A stretch of 64,000 bases of DNA from Geobacillus genomosp. 3 (GCF_000445995.2 NC_022080.4:3250001-3314000), one strand, 5' to 3'; counted from the first letter of the stretch, positions 26,864 to 42,730 are shown. Made by a program: numbers and translations. The notes: generated by a model not told the origin, from the letters alone.

Positions 26864-27960
26864 CCATCGACCTCCCCGAGCACAATGTCAATCGATCCGA
26901 GAATGGCGATGACATTGGCCAAGTTTTCCCCTTTGAGCAGCTTCGGGAGTATTTGCAAATTGTAAAACGACGGGCGCCGGAACTTGAGGCGGTACGGCTC
27001 TTTTTTTCCGTCGCTCGCAATATAGCAGCCGATCTCGCCGCGCGGCGCCTCGATGCGGACAAACGTCTCACCCGGCGGCGCCTTAATAATGCGCGGCACT
27101 TTCCCGATGATCGGCCCGTCAGCCGGAAACTGCTCGCACGCTTGCTCGATGATGCGGAGCGACTGTTCCATTTCCGCCATCCGGCATTCATAGCGGGCGA
27201 GGCAATCGCCGCCTTCTCGCACCGGCACGTCGAACTCGAAGCGGTCATAGATCGAGTACGGCTCATCTTTGCGCAAATCCCATTTGACGCCGGTCGACCG
27301 CAAGTTGACGCCGCTCAGCGAATAGCTGATCGCTTCTTCTTTCGTATACCGCCCGACGCCTGTCACGCGTTCGCGGAAAATTTCGTTGCCGGTGACAAGG
27401 TCGTGGTAGCCGGCCAATTTTTCGCGCATGTACGGGACGAACTGCTTCACTTTGTCGATCCAGCCGTCCGGCGCGTCCCATTTGACGCCGCCGATGCGCA
27501 TATAGTTGAACGTCAGCCGCGCCCCGGACAGCTCATTTAATAGATTAATAATCATTTCGCGCTCGCGGAACGCGTACAAAAACGGGCTCGTCGCGCCAAG
27601 GTCAAGCAAATACGTCCCCCACCAGACGAGGTGGCTGGCGACCCGCCCGAGCTCCATGGCAAGAACGCGCAAATACTCGGCCCGCTCCGGCACTTCAATG
27701 CCCATCATCGTTTCGACCGCATGGCAAAGCACATAGTTGTTCGTCATCGCCGACAAATAGTCCATCCGGTCGGTGTACGGGATGATTTGCGTATATTGGA
27801 GCCCTTCGGCGATTTTTTCCGTCCCCCGGTGCAAGTAACCGATGACCGGCGTCGCTTCTTGGATGATTTCACCATCAATTTTTAAAATGAGGCGGAACAC
27901 CCCGTGCGTGCTCGGGTGTTGGGGGCCGACGTTTAAAATCATTTCTTCTGTGCGCAGCAT
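26860..27960 (-). CDS. nuoD: NADH-quinone oxidoreductase subunit D (49-kDa type)
   Basis: 366 residues. The N-terminus contains NVGPQHPSTHGVFRL, whose His borders the quinone site, and RGTEKIAEGLQYTQIIPYTDRMDY follows; the C-terminus SIDIVLGEVDG is typical. It forms the quinone-binding pocket together with NuoB. It is a separate gene, not fused to nuoC as in E. coli. It starts three bases after the nuoC stop. Confidence 0.96.
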   Translation of the reverse strand: MLRTEEMILNVGPQHPSTHGVFRLILKIDGEIIQEATPVIGYLHRGTEKIAEGLQYTQIIPYTDRMDYLSAMTNNYVLCHAVETMMGIEVPERAEYLRVLAMELGRVASHLVWWGTYLLDLGATSPFLYAFREREMIINLLNELSGARLTFNYMRIGGVKWDAPDGWIDKVKQFVPYMREKLAGYHDLVTGNEIFRERVTGVGRYTKEEAISYSLSGVNLRSTGVKWDLRKDEPYSIYDRFEFDVPVREGGDCLARYECRMAEMEQSLRIIEQACEQFPADGPIIGKVPRIIKAPPGETFVRIEAPRGEIGCYIASDGKKEPYRLKFRRPSFYNLQILPKLLKGENLANVIAILGSIDIVLGEVDG

Positions 27961-27963
27961 CGT

Positions 27964-29301
27964 TCACACCTCCGCATCATACGGCTCGTAATCTTTGCGC
28001 AGCGGATGCCCGACCCATTGCTCCCCGAGGAAGATGCGGATTAAGTTCGGGTGGCCGCGGAATCGGATGCCAAGCAAGTCGTACGCTTCGCATTCCGGCC
28101 AGTTCGCCCCGGGCCAAAGCGGGACGAGCGAATCGATTTCCGGGTTGTCGCGCTCGATTTTCACTTTGAGCGCTACTGGCTGTCGATTCGGGTACGAGTA
28201 CAAGTGGACATACACTTCCATATGCGTTTGAAAATCGGTGCCGTGCAGCTCGGACAAATAGTCAAACCGAAGCTGTTCATTGTATTTTAAAAACTCGGCC
28301 ACTTTGTAGTACGATTCCTTGTTAACAACAAGGGTCGGTACGTCTTTGGCCAGCCTGTTGACATATGCGTCTTCCAGCACGTCCGGCCCGAGATGTTCCT
28401 GAATGACGCGGACATATTTTTGAAGCAGCGGATCGTTCGGCGACGGGGAAGACGGTTTCTCCGCTCCGTCCCCCGCTTTAGCGGCTCCGGCCTTCGCGCG
28501 GGCGGCGGCCGCTGCTTTTGCTTTTGCCGCCGCGGCGGCCGCTTTCGCCTTCGCGGCGGCCGCCGCTTTTTGTTTCGCCAGCTCATCGTCGCTTCCCGCC
28601 GCTTCAGCGGCCTTTTGTTTGGCCAGTGCCGCCGCCTTGGCTTTCGCTGCCGCTGCCGCCTTTTTCTTCGCCGCCTCAAGGTCGTCGCCTGTCGCACCCG
28701 ACGCTGACGCCTCACGCTGACGGCGCAGTTCGGCTGCTTTCGCCCGCGCTTCTTCCGCCGCTTTCTTCTTCGCCGCCTCAAGGTCGTCGCCTGTCGCACC
28801 CGACGCCGATGCCTCACGCTGTCGCCGCAGCTCGGCTGCCTTCGCCCGCGCTTCTTCCGCCGCTTTCTTCTTCGCCGCCTCAAGGTCGTCGCCTGTCGCA
28901 CCCGACGCTGACGCCTCGCGCTGACGGCGCAGTTCGGCTGCCTTCGCCCGCGCTTCTTCCGCCGCTTTCTTCTTCGCCGCCTCAAGGTCGTCGCCTGTCG
29001 CACCCGACGCTGACGCCTCGCGCTGACGGCGCAGTTCGGCTGCCTTCGCTCGCGCTTCTTCCGCGGCCCGTTTTTTCGCTGCTGCGAGATCTTCAGCTGA
29101 TGCTGGTTGCGCCACATCCGACTCTTTGTTTGCCGGGCTGGCAGACGAATCCGAAGGTGTTTTCACACCGTCGGCGGGAGGACTGTCGGCCGACTTGGCC
29201 TGTTCGGCCGCCTGCTTGGCGGCCAGCCGTTCGCGCGCCAGCTGCTTCGCCCGCTCGGCCGCTTCTCTTTTTCGCTGGGCCAAATCTTTTTCCTCATCCA
29301 T
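27964..29301 (-). CDS. nuoC: NADH-quinone oxidoreductase subunit C with long Ala/Lys/Glu repeat extension
   Basis: 445 residues, more than twice the usual core. Residues from about 290 on are the NuoC (30-kDa) domain, with LRFDYLSELHGTDFQTHMEV, PLWPGANWPECEAYDLLGI and the EQWVGHPLRKDYEPYDAEV end. The first ~285 residues are low-complexity and charged: four near-identical 34-residue units (the first beginning EDLAAAKKR, the others DDLEAAKKK, each ending in SASGATG), a partial fifth unit, then Ala/Lys runs. This should form long helices or coiled coils. NuoC normally joins the peripheral arm between NuoD and NuoB/I. Other Bacillaceae NuoC proteins also have Ala-rich extensions; the repeat number is probably variable. 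Confidence 0.93.
   Translation of the reverse strand: MDEEKDLAQRKREAAERAKQLARERLAAKQAAEQAKSADSPPADGVKTPSDSSASPANKESDVAQPASAEDLAAAKKRAAEEARAKAAELRRQREASASGATGDDLEAAKKKAAEEARAKAAELRRQREASASGATGDDLEAAKKKAAEEARAKAAELRRQREASASGATGDDLEAAKKKAAEEARAKAAELRRQREASASGATGDDLEAAKKKAAAAAKAKAAALAKQKAAEAAGSDDELAKQKAAAAAKAKAAAAAAKAKAAAAARAKAGAAKAGDGAEKPSSPSPNDPLLQKYVRVIQEHLGPDVLEDAYVNRLAKDVPTLVVNKESYYKVAEFLKYNEQLRFDYLSELHGTDFQTHMEVYVHLYSYPNRQPVALKVKIERDNPEIDSLVPLWPGANWPECEAYDLLGIRFRGHPNLIRIFLGEQWVGHPLRKDYEPYDAEV
28681..29096 (-). repeat. 102-bp tandem repeat array inside nuoC
   Basis: The string GTCGTCGCCTGTCGCACC recurs at exactly 102-base steps: 28681, 28783, 28885 and 28987. The units between are almost identical; the units near 28915 and 29017 differ least. 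The period is a multiple of three, so the array encodes a repeated 34-residue segment without breaking the frame. The most distal unit (towards 29096) is diverged. Confidence 0.95.
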
Positions 29302-29304
29302 CGG

Positions 29305-29817
29305 TTACAACACCTTCTTCCCCGTTTTGGCTTCCAAGCGGATTTTTTCTTTTAGTTTATGAATGCCGTAAATAAGCGCCGCCGGGTTTGGTGGACAGCC
29401 GGGTATGTACACGTCGACCGGGACGATTTGGTCAACCCCTTTAACGACGCTGTACGATTTCACATACGGTCCGCCGGCTGTCGCGCATGATCCCATGGCG
29501 ATCACCCATTTCGGCTCCGGCATTTGATCGTACAACCGGCGCAAAAGCGGCGCCATTTTTTTCGTCACCGTTCCGGAGACGATCATAACGTCTGATTGCC
29601 GTGGTGAGGCGCGGAAAAACGAGCCGAACCGATCAAGGTCGTAATGAGCGCCGCCGACCGCCATCATTTCAATCGCGCAACAGGCGAGACCGAACGTCAG
29701 CGGCCAGAGCGAATTGCTTCGCGCCCACCCTTTTAACTGTTCCAACGTCGTAAAAAACACGTTGCGCTTTACTTCTTCCATTTCGTCAAACGTCATGCCA
29801 TCCCATTTTACATCCAT
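29305..29817 (-). CDS. nuoB: NADH-quinone oxidoreductase subunit B
   Basis: 170 residues from the ATG at 29817, preceded by AGAAGGTG. It holds cluster N2, the last iron-sulphur centre before quinone: the tandem cysteines in [11 protein letters not shown], the cysteine in [10 protein letters not shown] and that in PGCPPNP are all present. The start overlaps the nuoA end by ten bases. The family N-terminal extension in Bacillaceae is short, as seen here. Confidence 0.96.
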   Translation of the reverse strand: MDVKWDGMTFDEMEEVKRNVFFTTLEQLKGWARSNSLWPLTFGLACCAIEMMAVGGAHYDLDRFGSFFRASPRQSDVMIVSGTVTKKMAPLLRRLYDQMPEPKWVIAMGSCATAGGPYVKSYSVVKGVDQIVPVDVYIPGCPPNPAALIYGIHKLKEKIRLEAKTGKKVL

Positions 29818-30176
29818 CGTAACACCTTCTTTTTCCAGGCATAAATGAGGCCAATGGCAAGCAAAACGATGAAAATGATCATTTCCACTAAAGCAAACAA
29901 GCCGAGTTGGTCGTAAACGACCGCCCACGGGTATAAAAACACTGTCTCGACGTCAAAAATAACAAATAGCAAGGCAAACAAGTAATAACGGACTTGGAAT
30001 TGGATGCGCGAGTCATGAAATGGGATGTTACCGCTTTCATAAGTCGTAGCCTTCTCCTCGTCCGGCACGTGCGGCCGCAACAAGCGTCCGGCCGTAAGCG
30101 CCCCGATTGGCAGCAGCACCCCAAGGCAAAGAAAGACAAAGACAATCAAATAACTGTTGGCATAAATGTTGCTCAA
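29808..30176 (-). CDS. nuoA: NADH-quinone oxidoreductase subunit A
   Basis: 122 residues, three transmembrane helices. The loop [20 protein letters not shown], then [15 protein letters not shown], is diagnostic for NuoA; Bacillus-type proteins have Ile-Pro where others have Cys. The start is a TTG at 30176 after GGGGGCGGG; no in-frame ATG is suitably placed. First gene of the operon, about 75 bases downstream of a good sigma A promoter. Confidence 0.95.
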   Translation of the reverse strand: MSNIYANSYLIVFVFLCLGVLLPIGALTAGRLLRPHVPDEEKATTYESGNIPFHDSRIQFQVRYYLFALLFVIFDVETVFLYPWAVVYDQLGLFALVEMIIFIVLLAIGLIYAWKKKVLRWM

Positions 30177-30202
30177 TAAGCCCGCCCCCTTCCCGGTTTA
30201 CT

Positions 30203-30240
30203 ACATACGTATGTTGTTAATATTGAAATTTTTAAACAAT
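30203..30240. promoter_or_regulatory. Palindromic elements in the nuoA leader (possible operators)
   Basis: ACATACGTATGT at 30203-30214 is a perfect 12-bp palindrome, and ATTGAAATTTTTAAACAAT at 30222-30240 is an imperfect one with ATTG/CAAT ends. Both lie between the nuo -10 element and nuoA, where a repressor could act. The second weakly resembles redox-regulator sites of the TTGTGA-N6-TCACAA type, but the match is poor. Confidence 0.35.
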
Positions 30241-30252
30241 TTCTTCGAATCT

Positions 30253-30281
30253 ATTATAACATTTATATCCAGACGTGTCAG
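30253..30281 (-). promoter_or_regulatory. Sigma A promoter of the nuo operon
   Basis: On the minus strand CTGACA (one mismatch to TTGACA), a 17-base spacer and a perfect TATAAT, extended by TGT just upstream of the -10. This is a near-consensus vegetative promoter about 75 bases upstream of nuoA. Confidence 0.8.
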
Positions 30282-30505
30282 CAAAACTTCAGATTATCCC
30301 TGTCAACACGATGGCAAAGCGCCGATGCCGATCGCACAAAGACAAATAGGATCGTCCGCTTCAAGGGAGCAAAACGGATGAAGACAATGGGAGGGGGAAA
30401 CGAGACGGGAAAACGACGTGTCTATCTCCGTTGGCAGGCGCCACTGGACAGGCGGGAAAGTCATCGCCCTATGGCCTTCATCCTTCGCTTTCGACTAGCC
30501 AAACA

Positions 30506-30538
30506 GCAAAAAAAGCAGAGGGGCATTCGCTCCTCTGC

Positions 30539-30540
<2 letters not shown>
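30506..30540 (-). terminator. Rho-independent terminator of the atp operon
   Basis: AGCAGAGG (30514-30521) pairs with CCTCTGCT (30532-30539); on the minus strand it is followed by seven Ts. It begins at the stop codon of atpC. Confidence 0.88.
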
Positions 30541-30952
<412 letters not shown>

Positions 30953-30962
30953 CTATCCCGGG

Positions 30963-33299
<2,337 letters not shown>

Positions 33300-33335
33300 C
33301 TAACAGGTGCGGGGGCCGAAACGCCCCCGTCAGCC

Positions 33336-35944
<2,609 letters not shown>

Positions 35945-36055
35945 TCACTCCTTTCGACAGCTATCGCACTGACGCGATGATCGCAAAATCGTACATAAAG
36001 GAATGGCGAAGGTGGTCGTTGACACGAACTTCGCCATCATTCCAACCATATTCCG

Positions 36056-36313
<258 letters not shown>

Positions 36314-36316
36314 TCA

Positions 36317-37048
<732 letters not shown>

Positions 37049-37432
37049 TCATGTGTGCAGCTTATCTTTTTTCCATTTTTGGAAGAGGAAATCTATTATA
37101 ATGACAATATAGGATGTCATTAATCCCACGACTGTTGGCACAAGGGCAAAATGTTGCGGATACGTTAGGACGATGACAGCCGCCAATGCGGCGAGGGCTA
37201 GACGCGATAGCGTGCCAAGCGTGCGTACTTTTTTGCGCGCTGCCACTGCCTGTCCGAATTTTTCGATTTTCCGGGTTAAATTCCAAAGCATGAAGAGGCT
37301 GATGACCGTACCAAGAATTAGGCTAAGAAAAACGGTTTTGTATGGCGTAAACCCAACGCCGAGCGTGTAGATAGCGAGCAAATACAATATGTACTTGACA
37401 TGCCGGAGAAACATCAATTGAAAGGTCTCCAT
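37049..37432 (-). CDS. atpI: ATP synthase protein I
   Basis: 127 residues with four predicted transmembrane helices and a charged cytosolic loop (NLTRKIEKFGQAVAARKKVR). AtpI is an accessory protein that assists c-ring assembly and possibly Mg2+ uptake; it is not part of the final motor. Its start lies four bases after the atpZ stop, with GAGGAG at the junction. Confidence 0.9.
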   Translation of the reverse strand: METFQLMFLRHVKYILYLLAIYTLGVGFTPYKTVFLSLILGTVISLFMLWNLTRKIEKFGQAVAARKKVRTLGTLSRLALAALAAVIVLTYPQHFALVPTVVGLMTSYIVIIIDFLFQKWKKDKLHT

Positions 37433-37436
37433 TTTG

Positions 37437-37658
37437 TTACTCCTCAGAGAAATATTGGCGGATCAGCCGCAGCATCGCATAGACGCCGGCCGTCAATCCA
37501 AGCAATAAGCCGACGATTAAAAAGATCGGCTCCGTATCAAACTTATTATCAACCCATCTTCCGCCAAAAATACCAATTAAAATCGAGCCGACAAGCTGGG
37601 AGACGATGGCGGACATTAACGCCATAGCTTGAAATGGGTGGCGCTGCTTTTTCGACAT
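37437..37658 (-). CDS. atpZ: AtpZ/AtpI family protein
   Basis: 73 residues, two transmembrane helices with a short loop (RWVDNKFDTEP) typical of AtpZ. In Bacillus AtpZ and AtpI are thought to help ATP synthase assembly and Mg2+ supply. It is the first gene of the ATP synthase operon, about 50 bases downstream of a good sigma A promoter, with AAAGGGTG before the ATG. Confidence 0.9.
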   Translation of the reverse strand: MSKKQRHPFQAMALMSAIVSQLVGSILIGIFGGRWVDNKFDTEPIFLIVGLLLGLTAGVYAMLRLIRQYFSEE

Positions 37659-37710
37659 GCCAATACACCCTTTAAATATAATGAAAACCTTCTCAATCTA
37701 CCCCCTGTAA

Positions 37711-37739
37711 AGCATACAATACCACTAGGTTAATGTCAA
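37711..37739 (-). promoter_or_regulatory. Sigma A promoter of the atp operon
   Basis: On the minus strand a perfect TTGACA (37734-37739), a 17-base spacer and TATGCT (37711-37716, 4 of 6). It lies about 50 bases upstream of atpZ and is the only strong promoter visible before the operon. Confidence 0.8.
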
Positions 37740-37943
37740 TGTATTTCCACACAAAACCTCATTAACACAGGGCAAATATTAATAATTTGTGACAATTTCT
37801 CATTTTCTTTTCACAAATATCATGTATAATGGTATATTTTATTTTTAGCTGCTCTTTCTGCCTGACTTGGCCGTTCAGCTTCCCGCCATAGCAGGCGGCG
37901 TCGCAGGTAATCATAACGCAAGAAGGTTTCCATATGTATGCCG

Positions 37944-37977
37944 AAAAAGGGTGTCCCGGCCATGCGGGCACCCTTTT
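37944..37977 (-). terminator. Rho-independent terminator downstream of upp
   Basis: AGGGTGTCCCG (37948-37958) pairs with CGGGCACCCT (37965-37974) with one bulged base; the minus strand continues with five Ts, the plus strand with TTTTG. It lies 36 bases behind the upp stop. Confidence 0.85.
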
Positions 37978-38013
37978 GTTCGCCGTATGCGCGGCGTCTT
38001 GTTCAGCTGACTG

Positions 38014-38646
<633 letters not shown>

Positions 38647-38728
38647 TCATCTCCTCTTCCGTATGTATGGCAGTACACTTCTATACATTCTACTGGAAAA
38701 CGGGCGCCCGTTCAACTGTTGAAACAAA

Positions 38729-38768
38729 GGAAAAGGCACACTGCCGAACCGATCATTGGCAGTGTGCC
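38729..38768 (-). terminator. Rho-independent terminator of glyA
   Basis: GGCACACTGCC (38735-38745) pairs perfectly with GGCAGTGTGCC (38758-38768); on the minus strand TTTTCC follows. It separates glyA from upp. Confidence 0.88.
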
Positions 38769-38844
38769 TCGCCCATTCTGAGCCGAGAAGACCCCCATGT
38801 CTACATGTGAACGCAGACGGGAGCGTTCCATTGCCGTTGTCTCC

Positions 38845-40083
38845 TTAGTCTTGGTAGAGCGGGAATTTTTCCGTCAAAGCGGCGACGCGTTGGCGCGCTT
38901 CTTCAAGCGCCTGTTCATTATCTTTGTTTTTCAGCACGAGACCGATAATGGCGGCGATTTCATCCATTTCTTCCAAGCCGAAGCCGCGCGTCGTGACCGC
39001 GGCCGTCCCGATGCGGATGCCGCTCGTGACAAACGGGCTTTCCGGATCATATGGAATCGTGTTTTTGTTGACGGTAATGCCGACTTCATCCAATACTTTC
39101 TCCGCTGTTTTCCCTGTCAGCTGCTGCGGGCGCAAGTCAACAAGCAGCAAATGGTTGTCCGTGCCGCCGGAGACAAGGGTGAACCCTTCTTTTTGCAAGG
39201 CGTTCGCTAAGCGCTGGGCGTTGTCGATGATGCGCTTGGCGTACACTTTAAAGTCCTCTTGCAGCGCCTCGCCCAACGCGACTGCCTTCGCAGCGATGAC
39301 ATGCATGAGCGGGCCGCCTTGAATGCCAGGGAAAATCGATTTGTCGATTTGTTTCGCAAACTGCTCTTGGCATAAAATCATCCCGCCGCGCGGGCCGCGC
39401 AATGTTTTATGCGTTGTCGTCGTGACAAAGTGGGCGTACGGCACCGGATTCGGATGAAAACCTGCCGCAACAAGACCGGCAATATGGGCCATATCGACCA
39501 TTAAATAGGCACCGACTTCATCAGCGATTTCCCGAAACTTGGCAAAATCGATGACGCGCGGATAGGCGCTGGCGCCGGCGACGATCAGCTTCGGCCGATG
39601 GAGGCGCGCTTTTTCGCGCACATCGTCATAGTCGATGACATGCGTTTCCGGATCGACGCCATATTCGACAAAGTTGTACTGGATGCCGCTGAAATTGACC
39701 GGGCTGCCGTGCGTCAAATGTCCGCCATGCGACAAGTTCATGCCGAGCACGGTGTCGCCGGGCTTGAGGACGGTGAAATAGACGGCCATGTTCGCCTGCG
39801 CTCCGGAATGCGGCTGGACGTTCACATGCTCTGCCCCGAACAACTGCTTCGCCCGTTCACGCGCCAAATCTTCGACCACGTCGACGTACTCGCAGCCGCC
39901 GTAATAGCGTCGGCCCGGATAGCCTTCCGCATATTTGTTCGTCAATACCGATCCTTGCGCTTCCATGACGGCGCGGCTGACGAAGTTTTCCGAAGCGATC
40001 AGCTCGATTTTCGCGTGCTGCCGCTTCCGCTCTTGTTCGATGGCCGCGAACACTTGCGGATCTTGTTGTGGCAAGTAGTTCAT
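38845..40083 (-). CDS. glyA: Serine hydroxymethyltransferase
   Basis: 412 residues from the ATG at 40083, placed after GGGGGAG; a TTG one codon earlier is less likely. The PLP Schiff-base lysine is Lys226 in [14 protein letters not shown], and [20 protein letters not shown] near residue 30 binds substrate. It interconverts serine and glycine while loading one-carbon units on tetrahydrofolate. It is followed by its own terminator and lies in the conserved rpiB-ywlG-glyA-upp order. Confidence 0.97.
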   Translation of the reverse strand: MNYLPQQDPQVFAAIEQERKRQHAKIELIASENFVSRAVMEAQGSVLTNKYAEGYPGRRYYGGCEYVDVVEDLARERAKQLFGAEHVNVQPHSGAQANMAVYFTVLKPGDTVLGMNLSHGGHLTHGSPVNFSGIQYNFVEYGVDPETHVIDYDDVREKARLHRPKLIVAGASAYPRVIDFAKFREIADEVGAYLMVDMAHIAGLVAAGFHPNPVPYAHFVTTTTHKTLRGPRGGMILCQEQFAKQIDKSIFPGIQGGPLMHVIAAKAVALGEALQEDFKVYAKRIIDNAQRLANALQKEGFTLVSGGTDNHLLLVDLRPQQLTGKTAEKVLDEVGITVNKNTIPYDPESPFVTSGIRIGTAAVTTRGFGLEEMDEIAAIIGLVLKNKDNEQALEEARQRVAALTEKFPLYQD

Positions 40084-40176
40084 CAATAGCTCCCCCTTAC
40101 ATAAAATTCAGTGAATATCCGTTTTTATTTTATCAGCTTTCACCGGACAAATCCAAAGAAAAAGTGAATAAAATGA

Positions 40177-40755
40177 CTAGAAAGTGCAGGAATCATTCGG
40201 ATTTTCCAACGAATAGACAGCGCGGGCGCCGCCGATCAGCTTCGGCCGTGTTTTCGCCAACGTCACATGCGCCGCTCCGACTTGCTTCACCGGGACGCGC
40301 ACGGGGACGGCGACCGGCTTCAAATGCATGCCGATGAGCGTATGGCCGATATCGATCCCGGCGTCGGCGCGAATCGCCTCGACGACGACCGGATCCGCGA
40401 GATTTCGATAGGCGTAAGCGGCCATCGCTCCCCCCGCCTGCGGCACCGGAACGACGGAAACGACCTCCAGCCCGTGAGCGCGCGCCGTCTCCCGCTCAAC
40501 GACAAGCGCCCGGTTTAAATGTTCGCAACATTGAAACGCCAGCTCAATGCCGGTTTCACGCCGCCACGCCTCAAGCTCGGCAAAAAGCATGGCGGCGACA
40601 TCCATCGACCCGGCCGTGCCGATTCGCTCGCCAAACACTTCGCTCGTGCTGCAGCCGACCACCACAATGTGGCCGCGGCCAAGCGGCGCCTGTTCGCGAA
40701 ACGCGCGCAAGATGGCTTGCCATTGTTGCCGCCATTCGGTCAATGGTGCGTCCAT
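40177..40755 (-). CDS. ywlG: UPF0340 family protein YwlG
   Basis: 192 residues from the ATG at 40755, six bases behind AAGGGGGG; two more upstream ATG or other codons are in frame. The family (TIGR01440/UPF0340) shows the conserved [17 protein letters not shown] near residue 35, [12 protein letters not shown] and [20 protein letters not shown]. No function is established; the motifs suggest a small-molecule binding fold. Conserved between rpiB and glyA in Bacillus. Confidence 0.9.
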   Translation of the reverse strand: MDAPLTEWRQQWQAILRAFREQAPLGRGHIVVVGCSTSEVFGERIGTAGSMDVAAMLFAELEAWRRETGIELAFQCCEHLNRALVVERETARAHGLEVVSVVPVPQAGGAMAAYAYRNLADPVVVEAIRADAGIDIGHTLIGMHLKPVAVPVRVPVKQVGAAHVTLAKTRPKLIGGARAVYSLENPNDSCTF

Positions 40756-40823
40756 GGCCATCCCCCCCTTATTGATGCGCCGATATACCGGCAATTTTTG
40801 CGAAACGATGCGCCTTTTATTTT

Positions 40824-41270
40824 TTACAAATGTTCGTTTTCATAATCGGCGATTTTGTCGATCCGCCGCGCGTGACGGCCGCCTTCGAATTCTGTCTCGA
40901 GCCACGCTTTCGCGATCTCACGCGCCAAGCCAGGGCCGATCACGCGCTCCCCCATCGCGAGGATGTTGCTGTCGTTATGCATGCGTGTCAGTTTGGCGCT
41001 GTAAACATCATGACAAAGGGCGCAGCGCACCCCTTTCACTTTATTGGCGGCGATCGTCATGCCGATGCCGGTCCCGCAAATTAAAATGCCGCGGTCAAAC
41101 TCGCCGCGCGCCACTTTTTCAGCGACCGGGAGCGCGTAATCCGGGTAATCGACCGACGTTTCACAGTCGCAGCCAAAATCGGTATATTCGATGCCCATTT
41201 CATCAAGAAGGGCTTTAATTTCTTCACGGATACGAATTCCGCCATGGTCGGAAGCAATGGCCACTTTCAT
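40824..41270 (-). CDS. rpiB: Ribose-5-phosphate isomerase B
   Basis: 148 residues. The active-site cysteine is in [16 protein letters not shown] and the substrate phosphate-binding residues are in the RMHNDSN and AKLTRMH region; SDHGG near residue 8 is the family start motif. It interconverts ribose 5-phosphate and ribulose 5-phosphate in the pentose-phosphate pathway. Corresponds to B. subtilis ywlF. AAAGGAGACG precedes the ATG. Confidence 0.95.
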   Translation of the reverse strand: MKVAIASDHGGIRIREEIKALLDEMGIEYTDFGCDCETSVDYPDYALPVAEKVARGEFDRGILICGTGIGMTIAANKVKGVRCALCHDVYSAKLTRMHNDSNILAMGERVIGPGLAREIAKAWLETEFEGGRHARRIDKIADYENEHL

Positions 41271-41412
41271 GTTCGTTCGTCTCCTTTCTGTTCGCTCTGC
41301 CCCTTGTCTCTCGGAGCGGGCGTTTCATCGATACCCTATCACATGATGCTAGCGCGGTTTTTTTGTTTCCGGCAGCGAAGTCGACAGCGTGTTTGTCGGT
41401 GCGCCTGTCATG

Positions 41413-42702
41413 TTAACTGGCGCGAAAACGGGCGACCGCTGCCTGCAGCTGTTCCGCCTGTTCGACGAGCTCGTTGGCCAGCTTGTGCACGTCGCCGATC
41501 GCTGCCGTTTGTGCCCGCGTCGCCGCCGCGACTTCGAGCGCACCGGCGGATGTCTGTTCGGCAATCGCTGCCACTTCTTGCGCCTGTGCAGCGGCTCGCC
41601 CCATATGCACCATCTGATTTTTCGCCAACCCGGCGATCTCATGGACGGCGCGGATCAATTCATCCGCCGACGCCGTCATGGCCGCAATGGCCGCGTTCGT
41701 GCGCTCCCCTTTGGCCGCCGCAGCGTTGGAAGCGGCTACTTGCTTGTCCATTTGTGCCACAACATGGGCGACTTCGTTTTGAATGTTGCCGACGAGTTCA
41801 GCGATTTGCTTGACCGCTTTAGCGCTTTCATCGGCTAGTTTGCGCACTTCTTCAGCCACAACGGCAAAGCCGCGGCCATGCTCGCCGGCGCGGGCGGCTT
41901 CAATCGAGGCGTTGAGCGCCAGCAAGTTCGTTTGCTCGGCAATATCGGCGACAAGCAACGTAATATTGCCAATTTGTTTGGCGTTTCCTTCAAGCTGTTT
42001 GACGACTGCCCGCGACCTTTCTTGATCGTCGGCGAGCTGTCCGATGCCGTCGACAAGGGAACGGATCGCATCGCAGCTCGCTTTGAGCGTTTCTGCCATC
42101 GCCTGCGCGGATTGTTCGGCGCGCTCGGCCGTCCCTTTCACTTGCTCGGCGATGGCAAGCACATCTTCGACCGCCGCGGCTGCCGCCTGCGTCGCTTCAG
42201 CCGAGGCCGCTGCCCCTTTGGAGATGTCGTCAATCGTCGCCGCGATGTCGTGCGCACGGCCCGCCGCCGCCTCAGACGCTTCTTTTATCTCTGCCGTCTT
42301 TTCGTTCGTGCGCACCGCGTTTTCTTCAATGTTGGCGACGACCGCGCGCAAATGGCCGAGCATGCGGTTGAAAGCGACAGCAAGCGAGCGGATTTCGTCA
42401 TTGGACGGAGGGAGCGGGACGTCCGCTTCAATGTGCCCGCCGGCTGCCTTCACAGCGGCTTCTTCGAGGCGTTGCAGCGGCCTCGTAATCCAGCCGGCCG
42501 CGACATAGGCGAGCACCCCCGACCAAAAAATGCCGAGCAGCAGCACAATAATCGTGAACACGCCTTTATTGAACGATGCAAACCACCAATCGTACAACAC
42601 ATACAAGAACAAGGCGCTCGTTGAATATGTAATGAGCGCCAGCGCCGTCGTAAAGACGACAAGCTTCAGGCGCAAACCAAACGAACGATCTGTTCCCCCC
42701 AT
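41413..42702 (-). CDS. Methyl-accepting chemotaxis protein with minimal sensor region
   Basis: 429 residues from the ATG at 42702, behind GAGGGGG. Two transmembrane helices (about residues 13-35 and 44-64) are separated by only a handful of residues ([11 protein letters not shown]), so there is no extracellular ligand domain. A HAMP domain follows ([20 protein letters not shown]) and then the signalling domain with the conserved tip [20 protein letters not shown]. Such receptors probably sense membrane state or intracellular signals, or relay through other receptors. It is inserted between rpiB and ywlE, genes that are adjacent in B. subtilis. Ligand unknown. Confidence 0.9.
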   Translation of the reverse strand: MGGTDRSFGLRLKLVVFTTALALITYSTSALFLYVLYDWWFASFNKGVFTIIVLLLGIFWSGVLAYVAAGWITRPLQRLEEAAVKAAGGHIEADVPLPPSNDEIRSLAVAFNRMLGHLRAVVANIEENAVRTNEKTAEIKEASEAAAGRAHDIAATIDDISKGAAASAEATQAAAAAVEDVLAIAEQVKGTAERAEQSAQAMAETLKASCDAIRSLVDGIGQLADDQERSRAVVKQLEGNAKQIGNITLLVADIAEQTNLLALNASIEAARAGEHGRGFAVVAEEVRKLADESAKAVKQIAELVGNIQNEVAHVVAQMDKQVAASNAAAAKGERTNAAIAAMTASADELIRAVHEIAGLAKNQMVHMGRAAAQAQEVAAIAEQTSAGALEVAAATRAQTAAIGDVHKLANELVEQAEQLQAAVARFRAS

Positions 42703-42730
42703 CGTTTTCCCCCTCACCGATCATGTCAGA

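Larger units (their letters stand above)
30177..30538. other. Intergenic gap between the atp operon and the nuo operon
   Basis: 362 bases. The nuo side holds the promoter (30253-30281) and two palindromic elements in the leader. The atp side holds the atpC terminator (30506-30540). Between about 30300 and 30500 no gene can be supported; the short plus-strand frame starting near 30378 has a GGAGGGGG-like stretch but no recognisable product. Confidence 0.55.
37659..38013. other. Intergenic gap between upp and the atp operon
   Basis: 355 bases. It holds the atp promoter (37711-37739), an inverted repeat ATTTGTGA (37785-37792)/TCACAAAT (37811-37818), a plus-strand TATAAT (37825-37830), and the upp terminator (37944-37977), which could also end a plus-strand transcript. 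No protein-coding gene is supportable. Confidence 0.55.

Noticed and set aside
28681..29096. Regular 102-bp repeats looking like a repeat array or CRISPR
   Set aside because: The units are contiguous without spacers, keep the nuoC reading frame and encode repeated residues, so they are an in-gene tandem repeat.
28518..29375. Long plus-strand open frame opposite nuoC
   Set aside because: It is the antisense of the GC-rich repeat region and gives only Pro/Ser/Arg-rich low-complexity sequence.
37785..37818. ATTTGTGA/TCACAAAT inverted repeat read as a Rex or Fnr site
   Set aside because: The half-sites are 18 bases apart, unlike the six-base spacing of these regulators.
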